Part shown: one piece after another, positions 17,654-27,203 of the stretch
Layout: each line of letters begins with the position of its first letter
How positions within the stretch are numbered: position 1 is the stretch's first letter
Origin: CATQHW01 sp965243545
GTDB lineage: Bacteria; Spirochaetota; Spirochaetia; SZUA-6; Bin103
DNA: 64,000 bases
NCBI GenBank assembly: GCA_965243545.1
Contig: OZ251573.1
Coordinates: 930,001 to 994,000, forward strand
Reading direction: 5' to 3'
Made by a program: the position numbers and the translations under genes
The notes under the pieces: generated by a model
What the model was told of the DNA's origin: nothing
The model's database searches: none
Seen by the model: the letters and a program-made list of their open reading frames with translations, nothing else

Positions 17654-18672
17654 GGCCCCGCGTACGGCTCGAAGTCGCTGAACGTCACGTCGCGGAACCG
17701 GTCCGGGTACAGAAGCCGCGCGGTCTCCTCGATGCCGCGCACGTTCCAATGCGACAGCGTCGTGTAGTAGCGTGGTTCGACCACGATCACCCGTTCCTCA
17801 TTGATCGCCGGGACCGCGGCGAGCGCCCGGTCGGCCATAAGGTCGCCGCGCAGCTGCGTCCCGCCGGAGTCGGCCGGTTGCGTGATCAGGATCACGTCCG
17901 GGTTCATGGCGGCGATCGACTCCGCGCTCACCGGCTGATGGCCGGAGACGCCGTCGCGGGCGGCGGCGTTGACGCCCCCGGCGGCTTCTATGATGCCGCC
18001 TTCGGTGGAGCCGCCGCCGGCCGCGCTGGTCGTCTCCGCAAAGCGGGCGATCGACAGGACCGCCGGCCGCGACCGGTCGCCGGGCGGCGGCACCCGAGCG
18101 GCGACCAGCGCCAGCCGCCGCTCGATTTCGGCGACCAGATCCAATGCGCGTTCCTCGACGCCGAGCAGGTAGCCGAGCAGCAGGATGTTGGGGATGTTGC
18201 CGGCCGCCGAGCTTTCGAGCTCCGCGCGCACGACCGGGACGCCGGCCTCCTCGATCAGGTCGATCAGGTCCGCGGCGGTGTACCGGGAGGCCACCACCAC
18301 GTCGGGCCGCATGGCCAGCACCGCCTCGACGCCGCTCTGCACGGTCGCCATGCCGGCGACTTGATCGGCGACGTTGGACCAGGTCGGATCGGCCGTGAAC
18401 CGGCCTACGCCCGCGAACCGGCTGCGCGCCACCAGCGCCAGCAGCATCTCGTCGTGGCCGAGCGACAGGGCGATGATGCGCTGCGGAGGCGCCGCCACGC
18501 TGACCAGCCCTTCCGAAGTCTCGACGCTGCGCGGCCAGCCCCGGTTGGTCACGTCGACTATGCCGGGCGCGGCCGGATAGTCGACCGGCGTCTGCGCCGC
18601 CGCGCCGATCGCGCAGGCCGCGAGCAGCGCGCCGCAGACGGCCGTCCGCAGTTCCGTTTTCCGAACGTTCAT
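17650..18672 (-). CDS. btuF: Periplasmic cobalamin/metal-complex binding protein (BtuF-like)
   Basis: 340 residues with an N-terminal signal peptide (helix CGALLAACAIGAAAQ, cleavage after AAA-Q). The class III solute-binding fold shows as RIIALSLGHDEMLLAL, VLAMRPDVVVASRYTAADLI and the C-terminal NPDVILITQP. A strong ribosome site (GAGGAGAGA) precedes the ATG. It lies between permease and ATPase genes under a cobalamin riboswitch, supporting B12 uptake. Confidence 0.85.
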   Translation of the reverse strand: MNVRKTELRTAVCGALLAACAIGAAAQTPVDYPAAPGIVDVTNRGWPRSVETSEGLVSVAAPPQRIIALSLGHDEMLLALVARSRFAGVGRFTADPTWSNVADQVAGMATVQSGVEAVLAMRPDVVVASRYTAADLIDLIEEAGVPVVRAELESSAAGNIPNILLLGYLLGVEERALDLVAEIERRLALVAARVPPPGDRSRPAVLSIARFAETTSAAGGGSTEGGIIEAAGGVNAAARDGVSGHQPVSAESIAAMNPDVILITQPADSGGTQLRGDLMADRALAAVPAINEERVIVVEPRYYTTLSHWNVRGIEETARLLYPDRFRDVTFSDFEPYAGP

Positions 18673-18736
18673 GTGTCTCTCTCCTCTTCGTTTACGGAAT
18701 TTCTCCGTTTTGGGTTTCAGGTGTTCAGGCGTCGAT

Positions 18737-19843
18737 TTACAGCATCCCCGCGCGCGTCTTGTGACGGATCAGCAGGAACAGAAAGAACGGCGCTCCGACC
18801 ACGGCGGTGACGATGCCGACGCGCACCTCCGCCGGAGCGATGACGGTGCGCGCGACCGTGTCGGCGGCCAGCAGGAACACCGCGCCGCCCAGGGCGCTGA
18901 GCGGGACCAGCACGCGGTGGTCGGCGCCGGCGATCAGGCGGAGCGCGTGCGGGACGATCAGCCCCACGAAGGCGATGGTCCCGGAGAACGCCACCGCCGC
19001 GCCGGTGATCAGCGACGCGGCGAGCAGCAGGACGGCGCGGACCAGCCCGACGCGCACGCCGAGCGAGCGCGCTTCCTCCTCGCCGACCATGAGCAGGTTG
19101 AGGTCGCGCGACAGCAGCACGGCGACCGCGGCGCCGGCCAGCGCGAACGGCGCCGCAAGGCGGACGTCGGCCCAGCGCGACGCGTCGAGTCCGCCGGCCA
19201 GCCAGAAGATCATCTCCCGCTGGGCGCCGACGTCTTCCGTGAACAGCACGATGGCGGCGATGACGGCGGCCAGGAACGCGCTCACCGCCACCCCCGCCAG
19301 CAGCAGCGCCGCCATGGAGAAGCGGCCGCCGACCGAGGCGACCGCAAAGACCAGCGCCAGCGCGCCGCCGGCGCCGGCGAACGCCATGGCCGGCAGCGCC
19401 AGCGGCGCCGCCGCCTGCGCGCCGAGCGCGATCGCCGCCACCGCGCCGAGCGCGCCGCCGGTCGATACGCCGATGATGCCGGGGTCGGCCATCGGGTTGC
19501 GGAACAGCCCCTGCATCACGGCGCCGGCCACGCCCAAGGCGGCGCCGACGATCAGCGCAAGGGTGATGCGGGACAGCCGGATCGTCTCCACGATGGCGCG
19601 TTCGGCGTCAGTCGGCTCCAGGACGCGCACGCCGAACTGCTCCAGCAGGATGGCGATGGTGTGGGAAAGCGGGATGGCGTACGGGCCGACCGCGGCGGCG
19701 GTCACGATCAGCACCGCCGCGCCCGCGGCGAGCAGCGCGCCGCCGCCCGCCAGCCGCGCGACGACCGGCGACCGCGCCAGCGCATCACCTGCCTGTCCGT
19801 CCCGAGTTGCCTGCCCGCCCCGACGTGTCCGTTCGCCCCGCAC
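18737..19843 (-). CDS. btuC: FecCD-family ABC permease, cobalamin importer
   Basis: About 368 residues from the GTG at 19843; an in-frame GTG at 19999 would add 52 Arg-rich residues unlike the family and lies only four bases from the riboswitch, so I prefer the shorter form. Nine to ten hydrophobic helices and the typical motifs RLSRITLALIVGAALGVAG, FRNPMADPGIIGVSTGGALG and FVGLIVPHALRLIAGADHR are present. The gene follows the cobalamin riboswitch and precedes btuF and btuD. Confidence 0.85.
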   Translation of the reverse strand: MRGERTRRGGQATRDGQAGDALARSPVVARLAGGGALLAAGAAVLIVTAAAVGPYAIPLSHTIAILLEQFGVRVLEPTDAERAIVETIRLSRITLALIVGAALGVAGAVMQGLFRNPMADPGIIGVSTGGALGAVAAIALGAQAAAPLALPAMAFAGAGGALALVFAVASVGGRFSMAALLLAGVAVSAFLAAVIAAIVLFTEDVGAQREMIFWLAGGLDASRWADVRLAAPFALAGAAVAVLLSRDLNLLMVGEEEARSLGVRVGLVRAVLLLAASLITGAAVAFSGTIAFVGLIVPHALRLIAGADHRVLVPLSALGGAVFLLAADTVARTVIAPAEVRVGIVTAVVGAPFFLFLLIRHKTRAGML

Positions 19844-20003
19844 CCGAGCCGCTCCTTCGCCGCTCGGCGCGCGGGGACGCCGCCCCCGAAACCGACCTGT
19901 CCCCCAGGTATCCGGACCGGCGGCGAAGACGCGCCGGCGGTGCTCCCGGATCGGGAAAAGGGCTCGATCTGAGGCGCTCCCTGAGCGGAGAGCGGTCACT
20001 CAA

Positions 20004-20229
20004 GCCTTGCCCGGCAGGTCTCCTGGCTCCCGGCTCAACGCCGCTCCCGCGCCTTCCCATCCGTTCGGGGCCGACCCCTGATCGGGGTCAATCCCACTGC
20101 GGACAGTGGCTGCGCCACTCTCGGCAAATGGCGCGTGCGGGCGGCTCACCGGTCACAGTGGCGCCACCGCAACGGATTCTCACCGTTTTCCCTGTTCGGC
20201 CTTCGTTTCCCCGAAGGCACCGGGCAAGG
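20004..20229 (-). ncRNA. Cobalamin riboswitch
   Basis: On the minus strand a perfect 10-bp P1 stem closes the element (CCTTGCCCGG at 20229-20220 with CCGGGCAAGG at 20013-20004). The 3' side holds the B12 box AGCCAGGAGACCTGCC (20028-20013). The core contains GGTGAGAATCC and GCCACTGT. A further GTGGCGCAGCCACTG hairpin lies in the variable region. It stands directly before the btuC-btuF-btuD set, so ligand binding should repress the importer. Confidence 0.92.
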
Positions 20230-20265
20230 TCTGCCTGTCGTTACTGTCTGGGCGGCACGCTACCG

Positions 20266-20294
20266 GCCCGCGCGTCCGGTGTCAACGCGCGGGC
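20266..20294 (-). terminator. Perfect GC hairpin after topA
   Basis: GCCCGCGCGT, nine bases, ACGCGCGGGC: a 10-bp stem that starts nine bases beyond the topA stop and precedes the riboswitch. There is no T-run, so it may be a weak or Rho-assisted terminator. Confidence 0.4.
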
Positions 20295-20302
20295 GCGGCC
20301 GA

Positions 20303-23128
20303 TCAGGAAGCGGCTCTGCGCCGGGCGGGACGCTTGGCGGCTGCCGTCTTGCGCCCGGCCGGCTTGCGCGCGGCCGGGCGGCGGGCGGCGCGCGTGGCCG
20401 GTCCCCGTTCGCGGCGGATCTGCAGGAGCTCGGCCGCCCGTTCGACGGTGAGCCGCTCGACGTCGTCCCCGGTGCGGAGCGAGGCGTTGGTCTGCCCGTC
20501 GGTGACGTACGGGCCCCAGCGGCCCTCCTTGATCACCATCGGCAGGCCGGTCGCCGGGTCGGCCCCAATCTCGCGCAGGGGCGGCTTGGGCGCCTGCCGG
20601 CGGCGTTGCTTCGGCTGCGCCAGGAGCGCCAGGCACTCCTCCACCGTGATGCTGAACAGCTGCGCTTCCGATTCGAGCGTACGGCTGTCGGAACCCCGTT
20701 GGATGTACGGCCCGTACCGGCCGTTACGGGCGGTGATCGGCGTGCCGTCGGCCGGGTCCGCGCCCACGGTGCGCGGCAGCGACAGCAGCTGCAGGGCGTC
20801 CGCCAGGTCGATGGTGTCGAGCGTCATCGACGTGAGCAGGGACGCGGTCCGGGGCTTCTTCTTGCCGGCGTCCTTGGCGGCGCCGATCTGCACGTACGGG
20901 CCGAAGCGTCCCGCGCGGGCGGTCACCGGCAGCCCGGTGTCCGGATCGTCGCCGAGCACGCGGTCGTCGTTGGGCGCGTCGATCAGCTCCAGCGCGCGGT
21001 CGACGGTGAGCTCGTCGGGCGGGAGCTCGCCGGGCAGCGTGGCGCGCTGCGGGCCGCGTTCCACGTACGGGCCGAAGCGCCCCACGCGCGCCACCACGTC
21101 GGCGCCGCTGCCGTCGGCGCCGATCGCCACCGAGTTGACCTGGCGGGCGTCGATCGATCCCAGCCGGTCCGAGACCATCGCCTTGAGTCCCGGCGTTCTT
21201 CCGTCGGACTGCGGGCCGCCGTCCGGCCCCGTGGCGGCGTCCGCGGTCTCGGCGGCGTCCGCGGTCTCGGCGCCGCCCTCGGCGCCGCCCTCCGCCGTTT
21301 CGTCACCGAAGTAGAAGCGGCGCAACCACGGCTGCGACCGCTCGTCGCCGGTGGCGATGTTGTCCAGGTCGTCTTCCATCCGCGCCGTGAAGGTGTAGTC
21401 GACCAGGTCGGAGAAGTGCTGCTCCAGCAGCCGCACCACCGAGAAGGCGGTGAAGGTGGGGATCATGGCCGATCCCCGTTTCCAGACGTAACCGCGGTCC
21501 TGGATGGTGTTCATGATCGCGGCGTAGGTCGACGGCCGGCCCACGCCCAACTCTTCGAGCCGTTTCACCAGCGATGCTTCCGTGTAGCGGGCCGGCGGCG
21601 CGGTTTCGTGCCCGGCCGGCTCCAACCCTTCCAGTCCCAGGCGGTCGCCTTCGGCCACCGCCGGGAGCGGACGCTCGGCGTCGCCGTTCTGCCGCTCCGC
21701 GGGTCCCCCCTCGGCGTCGGTCCCCTCCGAGTAGACGCGGCGGAAGCCCTGATGGCTGATCGTGGTGCCCGCCGCCGTGAACTCGGCTTCGCGCCCGTCG
21801 GCGGCGGCTCCCGCGACGCGAATCTGCACCGTGCTGCCGGTCGCGTCGGTCATCTGCGAGGCGATCGTGCGCTTCCAGATCAGCTCGTAGGCCGCCGCTT
21901 CGCCGCTCGACACGGCGCCGCGCACCTCCTCCGGGGCGCGGAACCGGTCGCCGGCCGGGCGGATCGCCTCGTGCGCTTCCTGGGCGTTCTTCACCTTCTT
22001 GGCGTAGCGGCGCGGGGACGGCGGCAGGCAGGTCCGGCCGAACCGCTGCGCGATCGCGTCCCGCGCGGCGCGCAACGCGGCCTGCGACAGGGTGGTGCTG
22101 TCGGTGCGCATGTAGGTGATGTACCCCTTCTCGTACAGCGATTGCGCCGCGCGCATCGCCGCGGTCGCCGACATGCGGAGTTTGCGGCCGGCTTCCTGCT
22201 GATAGGTGGAGGTCATGAACGGCGCCGCCGGCCGGCGCCGGTACGGCTTGCGCTCCACGCCCCGCACGCGGAACTCCGTCTCCTGCAGCGCCGCGGTGAG
22301 GGCGCGCGCAGCCGCCTCGTCGAGGTGGACGGCGCCGGCGCGTTTGAGCGTCCCGTCCTGCGCGAAGCTGGAGCCGCCGGCGACCGGCTTGCCGTCCAGC
22401 GCGGCCAGCAACGCGGTGAAGTCGCGCGGCGCGGCGGCGTCGACCGGGCCGAGGACGCCGAACGTCGCCTTGAGGCTCCAGTACCGGGCCGCCTTGAACG
22501 CCATGCGCTCCCGCTCGCGCTCGACGACGATGCGGGTGGCGACGCTCTGCACGCGGCCGGCCGACAGGCGCGGCTGGACCTTCTTCCAGAGCACCGGCGA
22601 CACCTCGTAGCCGTACAGACGGTCCAGGATGCGCCGCGCCTCCTGCGCGTCGACCAGCCGGCGGTCGATGTCGCGCGGGGCGGCGATCGCCGCCTCGATG
22701 GCGGGCCGGGTGATCTCGTGAAACACCATGCGCTTCACGTCCATCCCCTTCGGCGGGTCGAGCACCTGGCACAGGTGCCAGGCTATCGCCTCGCCCTCGC
22801 GGTCCTCGTCGGTGGCCAGGTACAGGACGTCGGCGGCGGCCAGCAGGTCCTTCAGCTTCCTGATCTGCTTCCGCTTGTCGGGCGACACCAAGTAGAGCGG
22901 TTTGAAGCCGTTGTCGACGTCGATGCCGAGGCGCGCCCAGGGCAGCTCCTTGTAGCGGGCGGGGACGTCGGCGGCGCTGCGCGGCAGGTCGCGGACGTGG
23001 CCGATCGACGATTCGACCACGTAGCCGTTGCCCAGGAAGCGGGCGATGGTGTTGGCCTTGGCCGGCGACTCGACGATGACCAGGGCCTTGGTTGGGTGAG
23101 CGGATTTGGCGGGCACGGGCCAGAACAT
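20303..23128 (-). CDS. topA: DNA topoisomerase I
   Basis: 941 residues. The Toprim domain begins KALVIVESPAKANTIARFLG and contains LATDEDREGEAIAWHL. The active-site Tyr is Y339 in YITYMRTDST. Instead of zinc fingers the C-terminus has several repeats of the GRFGPYV/GRYGPYI type (about residues 690-900), followed by a basic tail of Ala/Arg/Lys. This architecture is well known from actinobacterial enzymes and helps processivity. A Glu/Ala-rich linker lies before the repeats. It relaxes negative supercoils. Confidence 0.95.
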   Translation of the reverse strand: MFWPVPAKSAHPTKALVIVESPAKANTIARFLGNGYVVESSIGHVRDLPRSAADVPARYKELPWARLGIDVDNGFKPLYLVSPDKRKQIRKLKDLLAAADVLYLATDEDREGEAIAWHLCQVLDPPKGMDVKRMVFHEITRPAIEAAIAAPRDIDRRLVDAQEARRILDRLYGYEVSPVLWKKVQPRLSAGRVQSVATRIVVERERERMAFKAARYWSLKATFGVLGPVDAAAPRDFTALLAALDGKPVAGGSSFAQDGTLKRAGAVHLDEAAARALTAALQETEFRVRGVERKPYRRRPAAPFMTSTYQQEAGRKLRMSATAAMRAAQSLYEKGYITYMRTDSTTLSQAALRAARDAIAQRFGRTCLPPSPRRYAKKVKNAQEAHEAIRPAGDRFRAPEEVRGAVSSGEAAAYELIWKRTIASQMTDATGSTVQIRVAGAAADGREAEFTAAGTTISHQGFRRVYSEGTDAEGGPAERQNGDAERPLPAVAEGDRLGLEGLEPAGHETAPPARYTEASLVKRLEELGVGRPSTYAAIMNTIQDRGYVWKRGSAMIPTFTAFSVVRLLEQHFSDLVDYTFTARMEDDLDNIATGDERSQPWLRRFYFGDETAEGGAEGGAETADAAETADAATGPDGGPQSDGRTPGLKAMVSDRLGSIDARQVNSVAIGADGSGADVVARVGRFGPYVERGPQRATLPGELPPDELTVDRALELIDAPNDDRVLGDDPDTGLPVTARAGRFGPYVQIGAAKDAGKKKPRTASLLTSMTLDTIDLADALQLLSLPRTVGADPADGTPITARNGRYGPYIQRGSDSRTLESEAQLFSITVEECLALLAQPKQRRRQAPKPPLREIGADPATGLPMVIKEGRWGPYVTDGQTNASLRTGDDVERLTVERAAELLQIRRERGPATRAARRPAARKPAGRKTAAAKRPARRRAAS

Positions 23129-23150
23129 ACGGCCCGTGCGCCGACCGTTG

Positions 23151-23924
23151 TCAAGTAAGGGTGTCGCCGGCCGCCTGCAGCGGGGTGAAGTCGCGGTTGT
23201 TCTGGAACCAGGGGCGGTCGCCGTTGGTGCAGGCGTTGCCGCACGCGTTGTAGATCAGGTACAGGATCGCGCGCCGCCACGGGGAGATGTTGTTCGCGGA
23301 GCCGTGGATGAGGTTGCAGTCGACCAGCGCCACGGTGCCGGCGCCGCCGATCAGCGGCTTGATGCCGTGTTCGCTGGCCAGCCGCGCCACGGTGGGCCGG
23401 TCGAGCTCGTACAGCGAGTACCCTCTGGCGTCGCGGTGCAGCTCGACCGAGTCGATGGATCCGCGGCGGTGCGACCGCGGGATCACCAGCAGCGGCGACC
23501 GCTCCACCGAGCAGTCGTCTATGAAGACCGACGCCATGATGCAGTCGGGCCGCTCCATGCCGTCCACGCGCCGCCAGGCGCTGTAGTCCTGGTGCCAGTC
23601 CCAGCGCGCCCCGGAGCCGAACCCCTCCTTGGGGTTGAGCCGGCTCTGGTGCAGGTACACGTCGCCGCCGAGCAGCTGCCGGACCGGCTCCAGCAACCGC
23701 GGCAGCAGCGGCAGGCGGCGGAACGGTTCGGAAAACCGGTGCGCGCCGAACACCAGCCGCGCGCCGGCGCCGTCCTGCTCGCGGATCACCTCCGGTCCGG
23801 TCCGGCTCAGGACCGCCGGCAGCGCCGCGCGCAACGCCCGCGCCTCGGCCGCGTCGAGCAGACCCTCGAAGAGCAGGTACCCGGCCTCCCGGTACCGGCG
23901 GACCTGTTCCTGACTCAGCCGCAT
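23151..23924 (-). CDS. Phytanoyl-CoA dioxygenase family (EctD-like) Fe(II)/2-oxoglutarate oxygenase
   Basis: 257 residues from ATG 23924. The metal motif HxD is in ARWDWHQDYSAW and the distal His in NLIHGSANN, with a downstream Arg (SPWRRAI) for 2-oxoglutarate. The region WHQDYSAWRRVDGMERP resembles ectoine hydroxylase, but no ectoine genes are nearby. PhyH enzymes hydroxylate diverse small molecules, so the substrate is unknown. The stop lies 22 bases from the topA start on the same strand. Confidence 0.8.
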   Translation of the reverse strand: MRLSQEQVRRYREAGYLLFEGLLDAAEARALRAALPAVLSRTGPEVIREQDGAGARLVFGAHRFSEPFRRLPLLPRLLEPVRQLLGGDVYLHQSRLNPKEGFGSGARWDWHQDYSAWRRVDGMERPDCIMASVFIDDCSVERSPLLVIPRSHRRGSIDSVELHRDARGYSLYELDRPTVARLASEHGIKPLIGGAGTVALVDCNLIHGSANNISPWRRAILYLIYNACGNACTNGDRPWFQNNRDFTPLQAAGDTLT

Positions 23925-23980
23925 CGGTGCATCATAGCGGAGGAGGGAGCCCATACCATGATCGACCGGGAACGGAGCCG

Positions 23981-25783
23981 ATGAGCACGCATGCCGCCGC
24001 CCGGAGCCGCAACCCCGGCGCGCTGGACGGACCGAACACCAAGCGTCCGTCGCTGTCGCGGGCCAGCATCCGCCGCGCGCTGGTCACCATCATCTGGCCG
24101 CGGCGCTGGCTGCTGCTGCTGGGGCTGGCCCTGATCGCCATCAACCGGCTGGCCGGGCTGGTGCTGCCGGGGGCGTCGCAAGTGCTGGTCGACGACGTCG
24201 TCGGCGAGCAGAACACGTCGCTGCTGCCGCTGCTGCTGGCGGTGGTGGGCGGCGCCGTGCTGATGCAGGCGGTGACCTCGTTCCTGCTGACGCGGCTGCT
24301 CAGCGTGCAGGCGCAGCGCCTGATCGCGCTGCTGCGGGCGCGCGTGCAGCGCCACCTGATCCGCCTGCCAGTCGCCTTTTTCGACGACAATCAGACCGGC
24401 GCGCTGGTGTCGCGCGTCATGCGGGACGTGGAGGGGGTGCGCAACCTGATCGGCACCGGGCTGGTGCATCTGGTGGGCGGCGGGCTGACGGCCGTGGTCG
24501 CGCTGATCCTGATGCTCCGCATCAGCGTGCGGATGACGTTGTTCACGCTGCTGCCGCTGCTGGTGTTCGGCGTGGTGTCGGGCAAGGCGTTTCGGGCGAT
24601 CCGTCCGATCTTTCGCGAGCGGGGCGCCATCAACGCGGAGGTGACCGGCCGGCTCACCGAGTCGCTGAGCGGCGTCCGCGTGATCAAGGGCTTCCACGCC
24701 GAATCGCATGAGGACCGGGTCTTCTCGCGCGGGGTGGAGCGCATCTTCGACAACGTGCGCAAGTCGCTCACCGCGACCAGCCTGCTCACCAGCGGCGGCG
24801 GGCTGATCATGGGGCTGTCGGCGGTGCTGATCATGGGCGTCGGCGCGGCGCTGATGCTGCGCGGCGCCATGACGATCGGCGACTTCGTGTCGTTCAGCCT
24901 GTACCTCGGCTTCATGATCGCCCCCATCGTGCAGATGAGCCGCATAGGCACCGAGATCACCGAGGCGTTCGCCGGTCTGGACCGGACGGAGGAGGTGCTG
25001 GCAAAGCGGCCGGAGGGGCGCGAACCGGGGCGGACGGTGGCGCTGCCGCGCTTGCGGGGCGACATTGCCTTGGAAGGCGTCTCCTTCGGGTACCGGGAGG
25101 ATCAGGCGGTGCTGCACGACGTGAGTCTGCATGCCGCGGCGGGCACCATGACGGCGCTGGTCGGCACCTCCGGATCGGGCAAGACCACCATCGCGGGACT
25201 GGCGGCGTCCTTCCTGCTGCCGGATTCCGGCGTGGTGACTATCGACGGGTACGACCTGACCACCGTCACGCTGGACAGCTACCGCCGCCAGCTCGGCGTG
25301 GTGCTGCAGGACGAGTTTCTGTTCGAGGGAACCATCCGCGACAACATATTGTTCGCGCGGCCGCAGGCGGGCGAGCAGGACCTGCAGCGGGCGGTGCGCG
25401 CCGCGCACGTCGACGAGTTCACCGACCGGTTCGACGACGGGCTGGAGACCCTGATCGGCGAACGGGGCGTCAAGCTGTCGGGCGGGCAGCGGCAGCGGGT
25501 GGCGCTGGCGCGCGCCATACTGGCCGACCCGCGCGTGCTGATCCTGGATGAGGCGACGTCCAATCTCGACACCGAGAGCGAGGCGCTGATCCAGCAGAGC
25601 CTGGCCGAGCTGATGGTGGGCCGCACCACGCTGGTGATCGCCCACCGGCTCAGCACGATCCGGCGCGCCGATCAGATCCTGGTGGTGGAGGAGGGGCGGA
25701 TCGTCGAGCGCGGCTCACACGACCGGCTCATCGCCGCGGACGGCCGCTACCGCCGGCTCTACGAGTACCAGGCGCGCATCTGA
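23981..25783 (+). CDS. ABC exporter, fused membrane and ATPase domains (MsbA-like)
   Basis: 600 residues. The N-terminal membrane domain has six helices (about 40-330) and the nucleotide-binding domain follows: Walker A GTSGSGKTT near 396-404, signature KLSGGQRQRVALARAI, Walker B VLILDEATS and the switch His in VIAHRLSTI. It has no C39 peptidase domain, so it is not a NHLM-type RiPP exporter. Substrate unknown: lipid, peptide or drug export are possible. Divergent from the PhyH gene. Confidence 0.88.
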   Translation: MSTHAAARSRNPGALDGPNTKRPSLSRASIRRALVTIIWPRRWLLLLGLALIAINRLAGLVLPGASQVLVDDVVGEQNTSLLPLLLAVVGGAVLMQAVTSFLLTRLLSVQAQRLIALLRARVQRHLIRLPVAFFDDNQTGALVSRVMRDVEGVRNLIGTGLVHLVGGGLTAVVALILMLRISVRMTLFTLLPLLVFGVVSGKAFRAIRPIFRERGAINAEVTGRLTESLSGVRVIKGFHAESHEDRVFSRGVERIFDNVRKSLTATSLLTSGGGLIMGLSAVLIMGVGAALMLRGAMTIGDFVSFSLYLGFMIAPIVQMSRIGTEITEAFAGLDRTEEVLAKRPEGREPGRTVALPRLRGDIALEGVSFGYREDQAVLHDVSLHAAAGTMTALVGTSGSGKTTIAGLAASFLLPDSGVVTIDGYDLTTVTLDSYRRQLGVVLQDEFLFEGTIRDNILFARPQAGEQDLQRAVRAAHVDEFTDRFDDGLETLIGERGVKLSGGQRQRVALARAILADPRVLILDEATSNLDTESEALIQQSLAELMVGRTTLVIAHRLSTIRRADQILVVEEGRIVERGSHDRLIAADGRYRRLYEYQARI

Positions 25784-25807
25784 CCGGTCAGGCGGCGCGG
25801 CGCCCGG

Positions 25808-26785
25808 TCAGGCGGCGCGGCGCGCGACGTCGATGAGCGCGCGGATGTAGCCGATCGCGTAGGCGCGGCCGCGGTGGCCCCATGCCGTGTCGTCGACCAT
25901 GGCCGGCACGTGGTCGGTGATCATGAAGCCGGTGAATCCGGTCTCGCGCAGCGCCTGCACCACCGCGAACGTGTCGACGTTGCCCTGGTCGATGAAGCAC
26001 TCGTTGAAGCACGGAACCTCGCCCTGCACGTCGCGGAAGTGGACGTAGACAATGCGGTTCCGGCCGCCGAAGTGGCGCACCGCGTCGAGCACGCCGTTCG
26101 GACCCATCTCCGACCAGCAGCCCATGCAGAAGTCGAGGCCGTGATTGGGGCTGTCGAACGTGTCGATGGCGCGCTTGAAGCCGGCGAAGTTGCGGAAGAT
26201 GCGGGCCACGCCGCCGAGCGACGGCACCGGCGGGTCGTCCGGGTGGAGCGCCAGCGTGACGCCGGCCTCCTCGGCGACCGGCAGCACCGCGCGCAGGTAG
26301 TATTCGTAGTTGGCCCACATCTCGGCGTCGTCGAAGCGGCGTCCGTGGGTGAGGGGAGCGTCCCGGTGCTCGGCCAGGTCGAAGCGGGTGGCCAGCGCGC
26401 CGCCCCGCAGCCGCGCGCGCTCCGGGGAGCGCCACACTTGGTTCGGCATCCAGTGGTACCCCAGGATCGGGATGCCGGCGCGGCCCATGTTGCGGATGGT
26501 CGCCTGTACGTGCTCGATCTGCTCGTCGCGGCCGGGCAGGCCGAGCATGGCCTTGTCGTAGAAGGTCACCGGCACGTTCTCCAGGCACATCAGCCGCAGC
26601 TCGGCGGCATCGGCGCGCTCCCGCAACGCCGTCAGGTCGGCCAGCTCCCACCGCCGGTCGCCGGGCAGGTTAGGGGTGTTCATCAGGAAGTCGTCAGCGC
26701 CGAGCTGCTTGATGAAGGCGAGCTTCTCGTCGGTGAGCTCCCGGAACTGCCCCAGTCCGATTCTCATTTCGTGCGCCGATCGCAT
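25808..26785 (-). CDS. uxuA: Mannonate dehydratase-like protein
   Basis: 325 residues with the UxuA-type TIM barrel: LMCLENVPVTFYDKAMLGLPGRDEQ (quoted in part, about residues 63-87), LALHPDDPP, NHGLDFCMGCWSEMG, VYVHFRDVQG and MITDHVPAM. The enzyme converts D-mannonate to 2-keto-3-deoxygluconate in hexuronate catabolism. The start at 26785 has a strong GGGAGGAGA site. At the 3' end a 20-bp stretch (CGGTCAGGCGGCGCGGCGC) is duplicated at 25791-25826. Several other sugar-acid genes lie in the window but not in the same operon. Confidence 0.85.
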   Translation of the reverse strand: MRSAHEMRIGLGQFRELTDEKLAFIKQLGADDFLMNTPNLPGDRRWELADLTALRERADAAELRLMCLENVPVTFYDKAMLGLPGRDEQIEHVQATIRNMGRAGIPILGYHWMPNQVWRSPERARLRGGALATRFDLAEHRDAPLTHGRRFDDAEMWANYEYYLRAVLPVAEEAGVTLALHPDDPPVPSLGGVARIFRNFAGFKRAIDTFDSPNHGLDFCMGCWSEMGPNGVLDAVRHFGGRNRIVYVHFRDVQGEVPCFNECFIDQGNVDTFAVVQALRETGFTGFMITDHVPAMVDDTAWGHRGRAYAIGYIRALIDVARRAA

Positions 26786-26872
26786 GGTCTCCTCCCTTTC
26801 GGTTCCGCCGGACGGTCCGGTATCGTATGCCGTGCGCCGGATGCGCCGCAAGGCAGAGCGGCGGCAGCTTCC

Positions 26873-27199
26873 GATCAAGCAACCGTCAAGCAAATAAAGC
26901 GTGTTTCAATAAGTACTTGCTTTACTGGAACGCCCATTTGCCGCTTTCCGATCAAGCAACCGTCAAGCAATCGCAGAACAGGCTTCGATCAAGCAACCGT
27001 CAAGCAAATAAAGTATTATGAAATAACCATTTGTGTAATCGGAACGCTCATTTGCCGCGTTTCGATCAAGCAACCGTCAAGCAATCGCAGAACAGGGCTT
27101 CGATCAAGCAACAGTCAAGCAAATAAAGTATTATGAAGTAGGTATTTGTGTAATCGGAACGCTCATTTGCCGCGCTTCGATCAAACAACCGTCAAGCAA
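26873..27199. repeat. AT-rich array of six 21-bp repeats with alternating spacing
   Basis: Six copies of a 21-bp unit starting GATCAAGCAACCGTCAAGC and ending AA begin at 26873, 26950, 26987, 27064, 27102 and 27179, so spacing alternates 77, 37, 77, 38, 77. Each unit holds two TCAAGCAA octamers 11 bp apart, one helical turn. The long and short spacers are themselves repeated (ATAAAGTATTATGAA... and TCGCAGAACAGG...). The array fills the 418-bp gap between the mannonate dehydratase start and the AlbA gene end; nothing else is seen in that gap. Phased direct repeats of this kind resemble iteron or multi-site binding arrays. Confidence 0.85.
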
Positions 27200-27203
27200 C
27201 CTC

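Noticed and set aside
23151..23924. Ectoine hydroxylase
   Set aside because: The motif is similar but ectABC are absent and PhyH proteins are very diverse, so only the family is named.
23981..25783. Dedicated exporter of the RiPP product
   Set aside because: It has no C39 leader-peptidase domain, lies 13 kb away and is not in the operon.
26873..27199. CRISPR array
   Set aside because: Repeats are short, spacing alternates 77 and 37 bp, spacers are repeated, and no cas gene is present.
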